Positions 18,913 through 29,171 of a stretch of 64,000 nt of DNA are shown here, one piece after another. The stretch covers positions 381,501-445,500 of the forward strand of contig NZ_CP155618.1 of assembly GCF_031128465.2 (NCBI RefSeq), written 5' to 3'. Made by a program: the position numbers and the translations under genes. The DNA is from Mariniflexile litorale (GTDB lineage: Bacteria; Bacteroidota; Bacteroidia; Flavobacteriales; Flavobacteriaceae). Each line of letters starts with the position of its first letter. Positions within the stretch are counted from its first letter, which is position 1. Below the pieces are notes generated by a model that worked only from the letters and a program-made list of their open reading frames with translations, was not told where the DNA came from and did not search any database.

Positions 18913-20493
18913 TTAATTGGAAACATTATTAGGATTCTGTACTAATTCTGGATTTGAATCATAATCGTATTGTGGTATTTTAAATAAGAAGTTTTTTGAT
19001 GGAACAAATTCCAAAGGTGCATCTACATACATGTAAATCCCTTGTTGATTTCCCCATTCCACATGGTTTTTCACATTTTCACCAATTCGGTCTGTTCTTA
19101 AACCATCATAGTATAAAAGACCTTCTCCAACAAATTCCCAACCTCTTTCTCTATATATAGCATCTGAAAATTCTTCTGGACTTAAGCCCGATGGCAAATC
19201 CAGAAGATCTGCTCTATTACGAACCTTATTTACATAAAAATATGCTGCTGCTGGTCCATTTAACTCATTTTCAGCTTCTGCATAATCAAGTAAAACATCT
19301 GCATAACGAATAACATAAGAGTTTGCTTGCGGTTTTTTTAATGCTGCAGACTCTGGTGTACGGTCATAAAATTTAAGATTACCAGGAGATGCTGTTTTCC
19401 AACCTTTAGAACCTGGATAAAAACCTTTGTCTTCTGGTACAAATTCTGAAGTTTCTAGAATATTACTAGGATTACCTTTTTCTGTTACATTATAGCTTGT
19501 TAAAAAGCTGCCTTCTTTACGAGTATCAGTATCACTATAAGATAGATAATGTTGAATTGAAGGTCCAAAACGACGATACATGTAACAGCCTAAGGTATAT
19601 TCTGTGATATTAACACCAAACATAACATGATTGTTATTGTACTCATCATCAACAGCACCATATTGAAGTTCAAAAACAGACTCCATCCCATTTTTGTTAT
19701 TAGTGTTCCACCAAAACCATAAATCTTTAAAATCAGGTTCTAAATCATACTCAACAGATTTTATTACTTCAAAGCAATAATCTTTTGCTTTTTGAAAATA
19801 AGCCCTATCACCTGTCATACTACCTCTAGTTAAATATACATCTCCGAGTAAAGCTTGAGCTGCTCCTTTAGATGCTCTCCAAATATCATTTTGACCATAT
19901 TCAGATTTCTTAGGCAGATTTGCTTCTGCATATTCTAAATCTTCAATAAGATAAGCATAGGTTTCATCAACGGTTTTTCTAGGAAGATTAAGACCTTCAA
20001 GACCTTCTGTAAACGATTCAGGAATTGGTACACCACCAAACATTCGTACTAAGTTATAGTATGTGGCTGCTCTAAGAAATCTAGCTTCAGCAAAATATCT
20101 GGTTTTAAGTGTTTCGGCCATACTTACTTTCTCACCTCTTCCAATTACTAAATTAGCTCTGTTTATAATATTATAAGCATCGTCCCAATTAGTAATAACC
20201 ATTTTATCAGCATTATTAACATCAGACCATATATTCCATAAGTGTACATCATCTTTTGCATATGCTGGAGAACCAAATTCTGTTCTAACTTCTAAATACA
20301 TGATGTATTTATAATATCCGTTAAAACCTCTTTGATAACCATCATAAACACCCGTTAAAGCAGTTGAAAGTTCATCTCCTGTATTATAATAGTTATTTGG
20401 AGATAAAAACGTATATGGCTCTTCTGATAAATCACTGCATTGAACAAACAGTAGTACAGTGCAGCTTAAAATTATATATTTTATTAGTTTCAT
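18913..20493 (-). CDS. SusD/RagB family nutrient-binding lipoprotein
   Basis: The protein has 526 residues. A lipoprotein signal ends at the cysteine in LFVQCSDL. SusD family features are present: TALTGVYDGYQRGFNGYYKY near the N-terminus, ARFLRAATYYNLVRMFGGVPI (about residue 130), and the C-terminal RYADVLLDYAEAENEL and IYRERGWEFVGEGLLYYDGLR. It is an outer-membrane surface lid that captures glycan and passes it to its SusC partner, encoded 17 bp upstream (20511-23840). The pair is controlled by the sigma/anti-sigma genes just upstream. Xylan-derived oligosaccharides are the likely ligand from context. Confidence 0.93.
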   Translation of the reverse strand: MKLIKYIILSCTVLLFVQCSDLSEEPYTFLSPNNYYNTGDELSTALTGVYDGYQRGFNGYYKYIMYLEVRTEFGSPAYAKDDVHLWNIWSDVNNADKMVITNWDDAYNIINRANLVIGRGEKVSMAETLKTRYFAEARFLRAATYYNLVRMFGGVPIPESFTEGLEGLNLPRKTVDETYAYLIEDLEYAEANLPKKSEYGQNDIWRASKGAAQALLGDVYLTRGSMTGDRAYFQKAKDYCFEVIKSVEYDLEPDFKDLWFWWNTNNKNGMESVFELQYGAVDDEYNNNHVMFGVNITEYTLGCYMYRRFGPSIQHYLSYSDTDTRKEGSFLTSYNVTEKGNPSNILETSEFVPEDKGFYPGSKGWKTASPGNLKFYDRTPESAALKKPQANSYVIRYADVLLDYAEAENELNGPAAAYFYVNKVRNRADLLDLPSGLSPEEFSDAIYRERGWEFVGEGLLYYDGLRTDRIGENVKNHVEWGNQQGIYMYVDAPLEFVPSKNFLFKIPQYDYDSNPELVQNPNNVSN

Positions 20494-20510
20494 TTTCTTT
20501 TCTTTTAGGG

Positions 20511-23500
20511 TTAAAATTTAGCACTAAAGCCTAGAATTATTGCTTTAGAATAAGGGAAATTCGAATTTCCGTTTTCAGGGTTGTAACCTCTGTGATTGGC
20601 AGTATTTATATAATTTTGAGCATTAACATAAATATTTAGTTCTTTAATCCAGTCTACATGGGTTATAATTGATGAAAAATCATATCCTAATTTAATGTTT
20701 TTTACAATAAAATAGTTCCAATCTCCATTGGTTCGATCAGACAAATAAACTTCTTGAGCACCAGCACGTGGAAAAGTTCCTGACGTATTGGTTGGGCTCC
20801 ACATGCGATCATATGCATATTGCGTTGGCATATAATTTCTATTTTGAATTTGACTTTCACCAAAAATCAAATAACTTTCCGCATTATCAGGTAATCCATT
20901 AGCAGAAGCTATTCCATTAGCACCTTGTCCGTAAATATCGAGTGATAATTTTTTATAAGATACGCTTGTTGAAATACCATAAAAAAGGTCTGGAGTCGTA
21001 GCACCAATATTAATATAATCATCACTATTTATTGTTTTATCTGGTGTATGATCAACATACATTTCTTCTCCCAATTTAGCAGAAGATCGTATTTCTTGAT
21101 AAGCCGTTAATTGGTCTTGAGTTCTAATAATTCCAGCCGATTCTCTAGCCCACACACTATTAACAGGCTCTCCAACAACCAAATAACTAGCAAGACCTGC
21201 TGATGATGATCCTAAGTTAATCCTATCAACATCACCATATAATTCAACAATTTCATTTTTGTTTTTTGAAATATTTGCTGTTACATCCCATTTAAAATCT
21301 GAATCTAGGATTCTTACATGAGCCGTTAATTCAAGACCAACATTTTTTACTTCTCCTATATTTTGTAACATGCTTGAATACCCCGAGGAAGTTGGAATGG
21401 GCACATTATATAGTAAATCTGATGTTCTACGCGTATAATAATCTAAATTCAAATCTAATCGGTTCCATAGACTAACATCTAATCCAACATTGTACTGAAT
21501 ATTACGCTCCCATTTTAAATCTGGGTTTCCAATGGTTTCTACAAATCCTAAAATAGGCACGCCATCATACACATAATACGCTGTGCTTAAAGAAGATAAA
21601 GATTTATAATTACCTATCTCTTGATTACCTGTAACACCATAACTGGTTCTTAATTTTAGAGCACTAATTATATCGTTATTCTGCATAAAAGGCTCTTTGT
21701 CAATGGTCCACCCAAAACCTATAGAAGGAAAAAATCCCCATTTATTATTTTCTCCAAAACGAGAAGACCCATCATATCTACCTGTGGCAGTAAGTAAATA
21801 TTTATCTGCATACGAGTACGAAGCTCTTGCTGTCCAAGAAATTAATTTATTTGAATATTTATCTGATTCTGCACTTAGGCTTTCTCTTGAAGCGTATGAA
21901 ATATCATTTGCTCCAGTGGCATCATTCTGAAAACCAGACCCACTTACTTTTAAATCTTCATATATATAATCTTGCCATGAATAAACACCTGTTGCTGTTA
22001 AACGATGTTTATCATTCCAAGTATTACTGTAAGTTAAAATGTTGTCTGTTAATTGACTCGTCTTTCTCATATAAGTTTGCCCACCATTTCCTGTACTACC
22101 AGAGTTTATTCCAGAAACAGATTCTGATGTATTATACACATATTGTTTTTCGTTAGATATATCAACTCCAAAATTTGTTTTAAAAGTTACATTTTTCACA
22201 GGGGTAAAAATCGCATATATATCACCCAATACCCTATCGGACTTTAACTCATCTGTTACTTCTAAAGCATTTGAAACAGGATTCCATGGGCCTTCGAAAT
22301 AAGAGCTTATATTAGGATCTTCGGTTGCGTAATGCCAACTACCATCATCATTTTTAACTGGAATTGTTGGCCATCCATAGCGAAAAATATCTCCAGTTGG
22401 ATCATTACGAACATCTCGTTGAGACCTGCCTGTTTGTAAATGTGTCCCTACTGTTAACCATGGTTTATACTCATGATTTAAATTAGCACGCACCGTTAAT
22501 TTTTTAAAACCAGATGCTTCTACCATTCCTCCTTGAGAAAAAATATTACCAGACAACATGTAAGTTGTTTTGTCGTTTCCCCCACTAAAAGCTACTGAAT
22601 AATTCTGTGTTTGTTCAACATTTTGAATAATCTCATCTTGCCAATTAACATTATAATTAGGTGCTGGATTTGATGCAGAATATACGGGATTGCCATTTGA
22701 ATACGTGTAAGCATCGTTAATGAAATTTATAAAATCTGTTCTTCCAAGCATTTTTGGTAAACGCGCAGGGGTAGCAAATCCTGTGGAGCCTAATACTTCT
22801 AAATTATTTTGCCCAGATTTTCCTTTTTTAGTTGTAATTAATATAACCCCATTTGCACCTCTAGAACCATAAATTGCAGCCGAAGAAGCATCTTTTAATA
22901 TTTCCATAGATTCGATATCGTTTGAATTAATATCGTTTAAGTTATTATTTATCAATGGAAAGCCATCAACAACAATTAATGGTTCATTACCTGCACTTAT
23001 AGAGCCACTACCTCGGATCCTTATAGTAGGTGTAGCACCAGGAGAAGCATCGTTATTTATAACCGATACTCCGGAGGCTTTCCCTTGTAATGCCTCAATT
23101 GGATTTGAACTGGATACCGTATTAAAAACGTCTCCTTTAATTTGAGTTATGGCACCTGTTAAATCACTTTTTCTCATGGTTCCATAACCAACAACAATAA
23201 CTTCATCTAATGAAGCCGCATCTTCTAATAAATTTACCGTTATTGTGGTTCTGCTATTTATTGCTGTTTCTTGAGTAACAAAGCCTAAATATGAAAAAAC
23301 AAGTGTGGCATTTGCATTTGAAACTTTTAAGGCGAAATCTCCATTAAAATCAGTTTGCGTTCCATTATTAGTACCTTTCTCGATAATATTAGCTCCTGGA
23401 AGCGGTTGGTTATTCGCATCGAAAACGGTTCCATTTATTTGAAAACCTTGTTTTTTGGTATCATCTATTTGTGAAGGCTTTTCTTTAATTACAATCGTAT

Positions 23501-23840
23501 TATTTTCAGTAAGTTCAAAGTTAAGATCCTTAGATGATAGTACTTGTTCTAATAGTTTAGACGCTAGTATTTCTCCCTTTTTCACATAAACCTCTGGACT
23601 ATCTTTAAATAAATCTTTAGGATAAATAAAGCGATAATTAGTTTGATGTTTAATAATTTTAAAAACCTGATTTACAGACATTGATTTATTACTTTCTATC
23701 ACTACTTTTTCTTGAGAAAAAGAATTCCCTGCACTTAAACTAAAAACAGTTGTGCATAATAAAAAAATGAGTGTTTTCATAATTGCTAATAATAGCTGTC
23801 TTCTAAAAAGAGAGAGGACAATAGTTGATTTATTTTTCAT
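20511..23840 (-). CDS. SusC/RagA TonB-dependent receptor with STN signalling domain
   Basis: The protein has 1109 residues. After a signal peptide (FSLSAGNSFSQ) comes an STN (secretin/TonB N-terminal) domain at about 50-120, a carboxypeptidase-like beta-sandwich (GTVFDANNQPLPGANIIEKGT), the TonB-box region DEVIVVGYG, a plug with GSGSISAGNEPLIVVDGFP and SAAIYGSRGANGVILITTKKG, and a beta-barrel ending in aromatic AKF. The STN domain is what binds FecR-type anti-sigma proteins, and a FecR gene and an ECF sigma gene lie immediately upstream. This receptor should therefore both import oligosaccharide and signal its presence. The two other SusC proteins in the window lack STN. Confidence 0.94.
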   Translation of the reverse strand: MKNKSTIVLSLFRRQLLLAIMKTLIFLLCTTVFSLSAGNSFSQEKVVIESNKSMSVNQVFKIIKHQTNYRFIYPKDLFKDSPEVYVKKGEILASKLLEQVLSSKDLNFELTENNTIVIKEKPSQIDDTKKQGFQINGTVFDANNQPLPGANIIEKGTNNGTQTDFNGDFALKVSNANATLVFSYLGFVTQETAINSRTTITVNLLEDAASLDEVIVVGYGTMRKSDLTGAITQIKGDVFNTVSSSNPIEALQGKASGVSVINNDASPGATPTIRIRGSGSISAGNEPLIVVDGFPLINNNLNDINSNDIESMEILKDASSAAIYGSRGANGVILITTKKGKSGQNNLEVLGSTGFATPARLPKMLGRTDFINFINDAYTYSNGNPVYSASNPAPNYNVNWQDEIIQNVEQTQNYSVAFSGGNDKTTYMLSGNIFSQGGMVEASGFKKLTVRANLNHEYKPWLTVGTHLQTGRSQRDVRNDPTGDIFRYGWPTIPVKNDDGSWHYATEDPNISSYFEGPWNPVSNALEVTDELKSDRVLGDIYAIFTPVKNVTFKTNFGVDISNEKQYVYNTSESVSGINSGSTGNGGQTYMRKTSQLTDNILTYSNTWNDKHRLTATGVYSWQDYIYEDLKVSGSGFQNDATGANDISYASRESLSAESDKYSNKLISWTARASYSYADKYLLTATGRYDGSSRFGENNKWGFFPSIGFGWTIDKEPFMQNNDIISALKLRTSYGVTGNQEIGNYKSLSSLSTAYYVYDGVPILGFVETIGNPDLKWERNIQYNVGLDVSLWNRLDLNLDYYTRRTSDLLYNVPIPTSSGYSSMLQNIGEVKNVGLELTAHVRILDSDFKWDVTANISKNKNEIVELYGDVDRINLGSSSAGLASYLVVGEPVNSVWARESAGIIRTQDQLTAYQEIRSSAKLGEEMYVDHTPDKTINSDDYINIGATTPDLFYGISTSVSYKKLSLDIYGQGANGIASANGLPDNAESYLIFGESQIQNRNYMPTQYAYDRMWSPTNTSGTFPRAGAQEVYLSDRTNGDWNYFIVKNIKLGYDFSSIITHVDWIKELNIYVNAQNYINTANHRGYNPENGNSNFPYSKAIILGFSAKF

Positions 23841-23887
23841 AAATTTGTTTGGTGTTAGTTAGACATTTAATTAATACTATCTTAGAA

Positions 23888-23929
23888 GGGAAGAAGTTAG
23901 ATACACCGCCAAATGTTTTTACTTCTCCC
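23888..23929. other. Inverted repeat between fecR and susC
   Basis: In the 94-bp gap, GGGAAGAAGT (23888-23897) and ACTTCTCCC (23921-23929) pair with one bulge. On the coding (minus) strand no T-run follows, so it is not a clear terminator; on the plus strand a T-run does follow. It may act in the susC leader RNA, for example in stability or attenuation. Confidence 0.3.
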
Positions 23930-23934
23930 TTTTT

Positions 23935-25098
23935 TTATTTTAATATTACAGTTTTCTTCTCTATCACATATTTATTAATTGCTTTAAAATTTTTAATAAT
24001 TGACAATATTTCTTTTATATCTTGATTTTTATCTAAAATGCCATTAAATTCTATATTCTCAATAGCTTTATTTTCAAAAACAACCTCCATATCATACCAT
24101 CTTGACAAAACTTTCATTATTTCCTTTAGTGATTTGTTTTCAAAACTAAAAACACCATCCTTCCAAGAAACGACGTTATAAACATCTACCATTTCTAATG
24201 CTAAGTCATTCGTGTTTGTATTTAAATTAGATTGTTGACTAGGTAATAAATTTTGTTTCTTACCGTCATAATTCAAGGCTACTTTACCTTCTACAAGAGT
24301 TGTATAGGTATTTGTTTCATCTTTATACGCTTTTATATTAAATTCGGTACCTATAACCTCCACTTCTTGATTCTTATTTAATACTTTGAATTTAGCCCCC
24401 TTGTGCTTAGAGCTAGGAGACACATTAAAATAGGCTTCACCATAAACTAGTTCCACTTCTCTATTGCCCCCATCAATAAATGCTACAGGATACTTTAGTT
24501 GTGATTCAGAATTTAACCATACTTGAGTACCATCTGATAATTTTAAATAAAACTGACCACCTCTTGGGATTGTCAGATAATTATATTTTATTTCTGAAGA
24601 TGTTTTTTTGGACGAATTATAAACCAATTTTGTACCGTTACTATTTATAGTATTCGTTTGAAATGTGTTACCTTTTTCTAAAGTAATATTGGATCCATCA
24701 TCCAATGTTAAAATAGCTTTATCGGTTCCTTTTTCTATAAGATTATTAAGTTTAACCACTTTTTCTTTTTCTGAATTAGTAGGCAAATCATCTTTAAAAA
24801 AATAGCTTGTTGCCAATATCCCCACAACAGCAGCCGCAGCCGCATACCTCCAATACGTCTTTTTTACCGGTATTATAATCTTACTCTTAATTTTATCTAA
24901 ATCAGCTTGCTCATTAATTTGACTTTTTAAATTTAGTCGTTCATTAATTAAAGATTCATCTGTAAGATTCTTTAAAATATATTCTTTATCTGATTCATTA
25001 AAAATTTCTGAATGCTCTATAATTTTAGATTTTTCGTTTTTCAATAAAGACGCTGCTATTTCTTTTGATAGCTCTATTATTTTATTAAATCTGGGCAT
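23935..25098 (-). CDS. FecR family anti-sigma factor
   Basis: The protein has 387 residues. The first about 80 residues form the cytoplasmic sigma-binding part. A single transmembrane segment follows (RYAAAAAVVGILATSYFF, about 84-101), then the periplasmic FecR domain with TIPRGGQFYLKLSDGTQVWLN, GEAYFNV and EVIGTEFNIKAY, and a C-terminal domain (FENKSLKEIMKVLSRWYDMEVVFEN) that contacts the receptor STN domain. It lies between the sigma gene and the STN-containing SusC, completing a surface-to-cytoplasm relay. Gap to the sigma gene is 107 bp. Confidence 0.92.
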   Translation of the reverse strand: MPRFNKIIELSKEIAASLLKNEKSKIIEHSEIFNESDKEYILKNLTDESLINERLNLKSQINEQADLDKIKSKIIIPVKKTYWRYAAAAAVVGILATSYFFKDDLPTNSEKEKVVKLNNLIEKGTDKAILTLDDGSNITLEKGNTFQTNTINSNGTKLVYNSSKKTSSEIKYNYLTIPRGGQFYLKLSDGTQVWLNSESQLKYPVAFIDGGNREVELVYGEAYFNVSPSSKHKGAKFKVLNKNQEVEVIGTEFNIKAYKDETNTYTTLVEGKVALNYDGKKQNLLPSQQSNLNTNTNDLALEMVDVYNVVSWKDGVFSFENKSLKEIMKVLSRWYDMEVVFENKAIENIEFNGILDKNQDIKEILSIIKNFKAINKYVIEKKTVILK

Positions 25099-25205
25099 AA
25101 AATATATGTTGATTTATCCTAAATGTATGCTTATTTAACTATAAGACGACAAAAAAGCTTAGTAGGGTTAAAAATTTGATAAAAAAATATAGTTTTTTTT
25201 TTAAT

Positions 25206-25760
25206 TTACTGAATATCAAAGACAAAAGCTATTAAAATAAAGTAGTCTTTTAGTAGTGGTCTAAGTTTTTTATAAGCTATTTTCTTTTGAGTCTTTATAG
25301 TATTGATAGACAAATTTAGCTCTTCTGCTATTTCAGGATTTGTAAATTCTCTAATACTTAGCCTTATAATTTGAGCACATTTATTGGGTAGGGAATTAAT
25401 GGCATTTTCAATAATACCGGAAGCTTCTGTAATAACCACTTCACGTAAAAAAAATGATTCTGTTTCAATTTCTGCCATTTCTTTCATAGAGAAACGCTCG
25501 GTTGACTTGTAATTCTTACTCTTAAGATAATCAAGTGATTTATTTTTTACGGATGTATAAAGATATGATTTAATGTTGCTTTCGTTTTTAAACTCAATCT
25601 TATCTTCCCATATTTTTATAAATACATCCTGAACAATATCTTTAGATACTTCTAAATCCTCAATATATTTATTTGAAAACACACATAATAAAGAATATAA
25701 CTTATTGAAAAGAACTTTATATTCTTTTAATGTTAATTTATATGTATCATTATTTTTCAT
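25206..25760 (-). CDS. ECF-type RNA polymerase sigma factor (Bacteroidota FecI-like)
   Basis: The protein has about 184 residues. Region 2 contains DLEVSKDIVQDVFIKIWED and IKSYLYTSVKNKSLDYLK. Region 4 contains LPNKCAQIIRLSIREFTNPEIAEELNLSINTIKTQKKIAYKKLR. I start at the ATG at 25758-25760; an in-frame TTG four codons earlier (25772) is possible but less likely. It is first in the sigma-FecR-SusC-SusD gene order and should drive the susCD promoter when the receptor is loaded. Confidence 0.92.
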   Translation of the reverse strand: MKNNDTYKLTLKEYKVLFNKLYSLLCVFSNKYIEDLEVSKDIVQDVFIKIWEDKIEFKNESNIKSYLYTSVKNKSLDYLKSKNYKSTERFSMKEMAEIETESFFLREVVITEASGIIENAINSLPNKCAQIIRLSIREFTNPEIAEELNLSINTIKTQKKIAYKKLRPLLKDYFILIAFVFDIQ

Positions 25761-26168
25761 CTCTCTGGTCAAAACTAATTAAAAGAAACTAACTTTTATT
25801 ATTAAATTGTTTTTGTTTATTTTAGGTTTATTGATTCTTAAACTTAGTAAAATAGTTTTGAACAATCTTCTGGATCTTGAATATATCTCAAGTACAAACC
25901 AAATCTGTTGAAATGTGTTAAATCGAGACCAATTAGGTGGCATTATGTAAACTAGTGGGTTTTATTTTTGGACATTGTTTTCTACTCCAATTGCGAAAAC
26001 ACCTATAAGACACTTAAAAACGGTATGTGTTTTTATTGTCTAAAATGATTGTCTGTTTACAAGATTTTTAAAACTCTAAATGTTTCAAATAACGTTATTT
26101 TGGGTATTGAGAATATTGGAGAAGCTTATAAAATTATTATCTTTCGAAAAATTTAAATTTATAATCGA
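25761..26168. other. Divergent intergenic region, sigma gene versus GH10
   Basis: About 400 bp with no gene. It should hold the promoters of the minus-strand sigma gene and of the plus-strand GH10 at 26169. A plus-strand TATTTTTG at 25963-25970 fits TAnnTTTG exactly but would give a leader of about 190 bases. No copy of the GCAATCGGTTGC palindrome is present, unlike most xylan operons here. Confidence 0.4.
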
Positions 26169-27323
26169 ATGAAATTCAAAACGTTACTTTTATTATCTTT
26201 TATTGTTTTTTTTAATTGCAAAAAACAAAATTCAGAACCTGAGCTACAATCGATATCAACTTTAAAAGAATATTTTAAAGATGCATTCTTAATTGGAAAC
26301 GCACTTAATGAAGATATAGTTTCTGGAAAAGATACTTCATCGCAAAACATTATACTAAAACAATTTAATGCCATTACTCCCGAAAATGTAATGAAAGCGG
26401 AACGAATAAACCCTGAACCTGGCGTCTACAATTTTAAGCCTGCAGATGATTTTGTGGAATTCGGACAAAAAAATAATATGTTTATTGTTGGTCATACTTT
26501 AGTTTGGCATAACCAAACACCCGCTTGGTTTTTTCAAGATAAAGACCATAACCCAAATACTAAAGAAGCACAAATCGAACGCCTGCGAAGCCATATAGAA
26601 ACAGTAGCTGGTAGATATGCTGGTAAAGTAAATGCTTGGGATGTTGTAAATGAAGTGATAGATAATGATGGTTCTTACCGACCTACAACTTGGGTAAATG
26701 GAGTTGGTAATGGGGATACTTTGGTGAAAAATGCTTTTAAGTTTACTAATATGTATGCTCCAAACACCGAGTTATATTACAATGATTTTAATGCTTGGAG
26801 ACCTACAAAAAGAGATGGTATTATGCGAATGGTAAGAATGCTTCAAAAAGAAGGTGTTCGAATTGATGGGATTGGTATTCAAGGGCATTGGGGCCTTAAT
26901 TATCCTAAAACAGAATACATTGAAGCAGCCATAGATTCTTTTGCATCACTTGGAGTAAAAGTAATGATTACTGAATTAGATATTGACGTATTACCTCTAA
27001 CTAAAGAAGGACAAATTATTGGAACAGGTTTGTTACATCCTCAATATGATTTAGAAGAATTTAAAACATTTTTAGATCCTTATCAAGATGGTTTACCTGA
27101 AGAGATGCAACAACAATTAGCAAATAGATATGCTGAATTATTTGAAATTTTTTATAGAAAGCGTGATAAAATAGACCGAGTAACTTTTTGGGGATTACAC
27201 GATGGTATGTCTTGGAAAAATGATTATCCTATAGCTAACAGAACCAACTATCCCTTATTATACGATAGAAATAAAAATGCCAAACCTGCTTTAAATGCTA
27301 TATTAAATATTAAAAAGGATTAG
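26169..27323 (+). CDS. GH10 endo-beta-1,4-xylanase lipoprotein
   Basis: The protein has 384 residues. A lipoprotein signal ends at the cysteine in FFNCKK (17). The rest is one GH10 TIM barrel: TPENVMKAERINP, VGHTLVWHNQTPAWF, acid/base Glu162 in WDVVNEV and nucleophile Glu269 in ITELDI, ending with VTFWGLHDGMSW. It cuts the xylan backbone with retention. It is transcribed in the same direction as the Weimberg operon but a separate predicted promoter lies between them (27376-27383). Likely cell-surface or periplasmic. Confidence 0.95.
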   Translation: MKFKTLLLLSFIVFFNCKKQNSEPELQSISTLKEYFKDAFLIGNALNEDIVSGKDTSSQNIILKQFNAITPENVMKAERINPEPGVYNFKPADDFVEFGQKNNMFIVGHTLVWHNQTPAWFFQDKDHNPNTKEAQIERLRSHIETVAGRYAGKVNAWDVVNEVIDNDGSYRPTTWVNGVGNGDTLVKNAFKFTNMYAPNTELYYNDFNAWRPTKRDGIMRMVRMLQKEGVRIDGIGIQGHWGLNYPKTEYIEAAIDSFASLGVKVMITELDIDVLPLTKEGQIIGTGLLHPQYDLEEFKTFLDPYQDGLPEEMQQQLANRYAELFEIFYRKRDKIDRVTFWGLHDGMSWKNDYPIANRTNYPLLYDRNKNAKPALNAILNIKKD

Positions 27324-27375
27324 TTATCTTAATTCTTAAATCAACTCACTCTTTTGTTCATGTAAAAAAATATAA

Positions 27376-27405
27376 TAACTTTGTTTACATAACACAATCG
27401 GTTGC
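27376..27405 (+). promoter_or_regulatory. Promoter and palindromic operator of the Weimberg operon
   Basis: TAACTTTG at 27376-27383 matches the -7 consensus TAnnTTTG. Ten bases downstream, 27394-27405 reads ACAATCGGTTGC, one of five copies of a palindrome in this window. The operator lies just past the expected start site, where a bound LacI-type protein would block initiation or elongation. The operon start is 27444. Confidence 0.6.
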
Positions 27406-27443
27406 ATAACTAACAACCGCTAGTTAATTAACAACTAAACTAA

Positions 27444-29165
27444 ATGAGTAAAGAGAAAAAACTTCGCAGCCAAGAATGGTTTGGAGGAGATGATAAAATG
27501 GGATTCGTACATCGCTCATGGTTACGTAATCAAGGCTATCCAGATGATTATTTTGAAGGCAAACCCGTCATTGGTATTTGTAATACTTGGTCTGAATTAA
27601 CACCTTGTAACGGACACCTGGGTGATGTAGCTGAAATTGTTAAACGCGGCATTCTTGAAGCTGGCGGTTTCCCTTTAGAATTCCCCGTGATGTCTTTGGG
27701 AGAAACGATTATGCGCCCAACAACCATGCTATTTCGCAATTTAGCAAGTATGGATGTTGAAGAATCCATACGCGCCAATCCATTAGATGGTATTGTACTA
27801 TTAACAGGTTGCGACAAAACCACGCCATCTACCATTATGGGTGCGTGTAGTGTAAATTTACCAACCATCGTGGTTCCTGGCGGCCCCATGTTAAATGGTC
27901 GTTTTAGAGGCGGTACCATTGGTTCTGGTTCATTCAATTGGATGATTAAGGAAAAACAAAAAACAGAGGAATTTGATGCTGAAGACATGCGTGAAGCCGA
28001 AATTTGTGCGGCACGAAGCATAGGGCATTGCAATACCATGGGCACAGCATCTACAATGGCTACCATGAGTGAAGCTCTAGGCTTAACACTTCCTGGTTTT
28101 TCATCCATTCCAGCAGCCGATTCTCGAAAAAAAGTGATGCAGCAGCTCTCTGGTCGTCGTATTGTAGAGATGGTGAACGAAGATTTAACCCTATCTAAAA
28201 TTCTAACCAGAAAAGCTTTTGAAAATGCTATTGTAACGAATGCTGCGGTTGGTGGTTCTACCAATTTAATTATTCATTTAATAGCTATAGCTCGCCGAAT
28301 TGGGGTCGATATAAAATTAGAAGATTTTGATACTATTGGTAGCCATATCCCCTTATTAGTTAATTTAATGCCTTCTGGAAAATATCTTATGGAAGACTTC
28401 TTCTATGCAGGTGGTTTACCAGTAGTTATGAAAGAATTGGGAGATTTACTACATCAAGATATTATTACTGCAAACGGTAAAACTTTTAAAGAAAACTACG
28501 TAAAAGCAAAGTGCTATGATAATGAGGTTATAGCTAAGATAGATAAGCCATTACAAGAAAATGCGGGTATAGCCGTGTTAAAAGGCAATTTATGTGAAAA
28601 TGGCTCAGTAATTAAACCTTCTGCTGCAACTTTAAAACTTATGAATCATACTGGAAGGGCTGTTGTTTTTGAAAGCATGGAAGATTATCATGAACGCATT
28701 GATCATCCGGATTTAGATATTGATGAGAATTGTGTTATTGTCCTCAAAGGTGTTGGTCCAAAAGGATATCCTGGAATGCCTGAAGTTGGTAATGTAGATC
28801 TTCCAGAAAAACTCATCCTGAAAGGCGTTAAGGATATGATTCGTATTTCTGATGGCAGAATGAGTGGTACTGCTTACGGCACTGTTGTTCTCCATATCTC
28901 ACCGGAATCAACAATAGGAGGTACTTTGGCGATTGTTCAAAATGGCGATATGATTACTTTAGATGTTGAAAATAGATTATTGCAACTTAATATTTCTGAT
29001 GAAGAAATTACCAAAAGAAAATCAGAATGGCAAGCCCCAGAGCCTATGGCAACAAGAGGTTATGTACGTATTTATTTAGATCATGTTGAAGGAGCTGATG
29101 TTGGTGCCGATTTAGATGTTCTGGTTGGTGGCTCAGGTTCAAAGGTAGATAGAGATTTACACTAA
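27444..29165 (+). CDS. IlvD/Edd family aldonate dehydratase (pentonate type)
   Basis: The protein has 573 residues. It belongs to the IlvD/Edd family, in the branch of D-xylonate and L-arabinonate dehydratases rather than branched-chain IlvD. Cys55 (LTPCNGH), Cys123 (TGCDKTTPS) and Cys196 (IGHCNTMG) have the spacing of the [2Fe-2S] ligands of this branch, and the magnesium-site region MGFVHRSW and RMSGTAYGTVVLH are present. It would convert a pentonate to 2-keto-3-deoxy-pentonate. The next genes encode a GntP permease, an FAH-family dehydratase and a semialdehyde dehydrogenase, which is the Weimberg series. D-xylonate is favoured by the xylan context; L-arabinonate is possible. Confidence 0.88.
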   Translation: MSKEKKLRSQEWFGGDDKMGFVHRSWLRNQGYPDDYFEGKPVIGICNTWSELTPCNGHLGDVAEIVKRGILEAGGFPLEFPVMSLGETIMRPTTMLFRNLASMDVEESIRANPLDGIVLLTGCDKTTPSTIMGACSVNLPTIVVPGGPMLNGRFRGGTIGSGSFNWMIKEKQKTEEFDAEDMREAEICAARSIGHCNTMGTASTMATMSEALGLTLPGFSSIPAADSRKKVMQQLSGRRIVEMVNEDLTLSKILTRKAFENAIVTNAAVGGSTNLIIHLIAIARRIGVDIKLEDFDTIGSHIPLLVNLMPSGKYLMEDFFYAGGLPVVMKELGDLLHQDIITANGKTFKENYVKAKCYDNEVIAKIDKPLQENAGIAVLKGNLCENGSVIKPSAATLKLMNHTGRAVVFESMEDYHERIDHPDLDIDENCVIVLKGVGPKGYPGMPEVGNVDLPEKLILKGVKDMIRISDGRMSGTAYGTVVLHISPESTIGGTLAIVQNGDMITLDVENRLLQLNISDEEITKRKSEWQAPEPMATRGYVRIYLDHVEGADVGADLDVLVGGSGSKVDRDLH

Positions 29166-29171
29166 AAAAAC

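Noticed and set aside
25770-25777. TAGTTTTG as -7 promoter of the sigma gene
   Set aside because: It matches TAnnTTTG, but the transcript would begin about 4 bases from the ATG at 25760, leaving almost no leader. A chance match is more likely.
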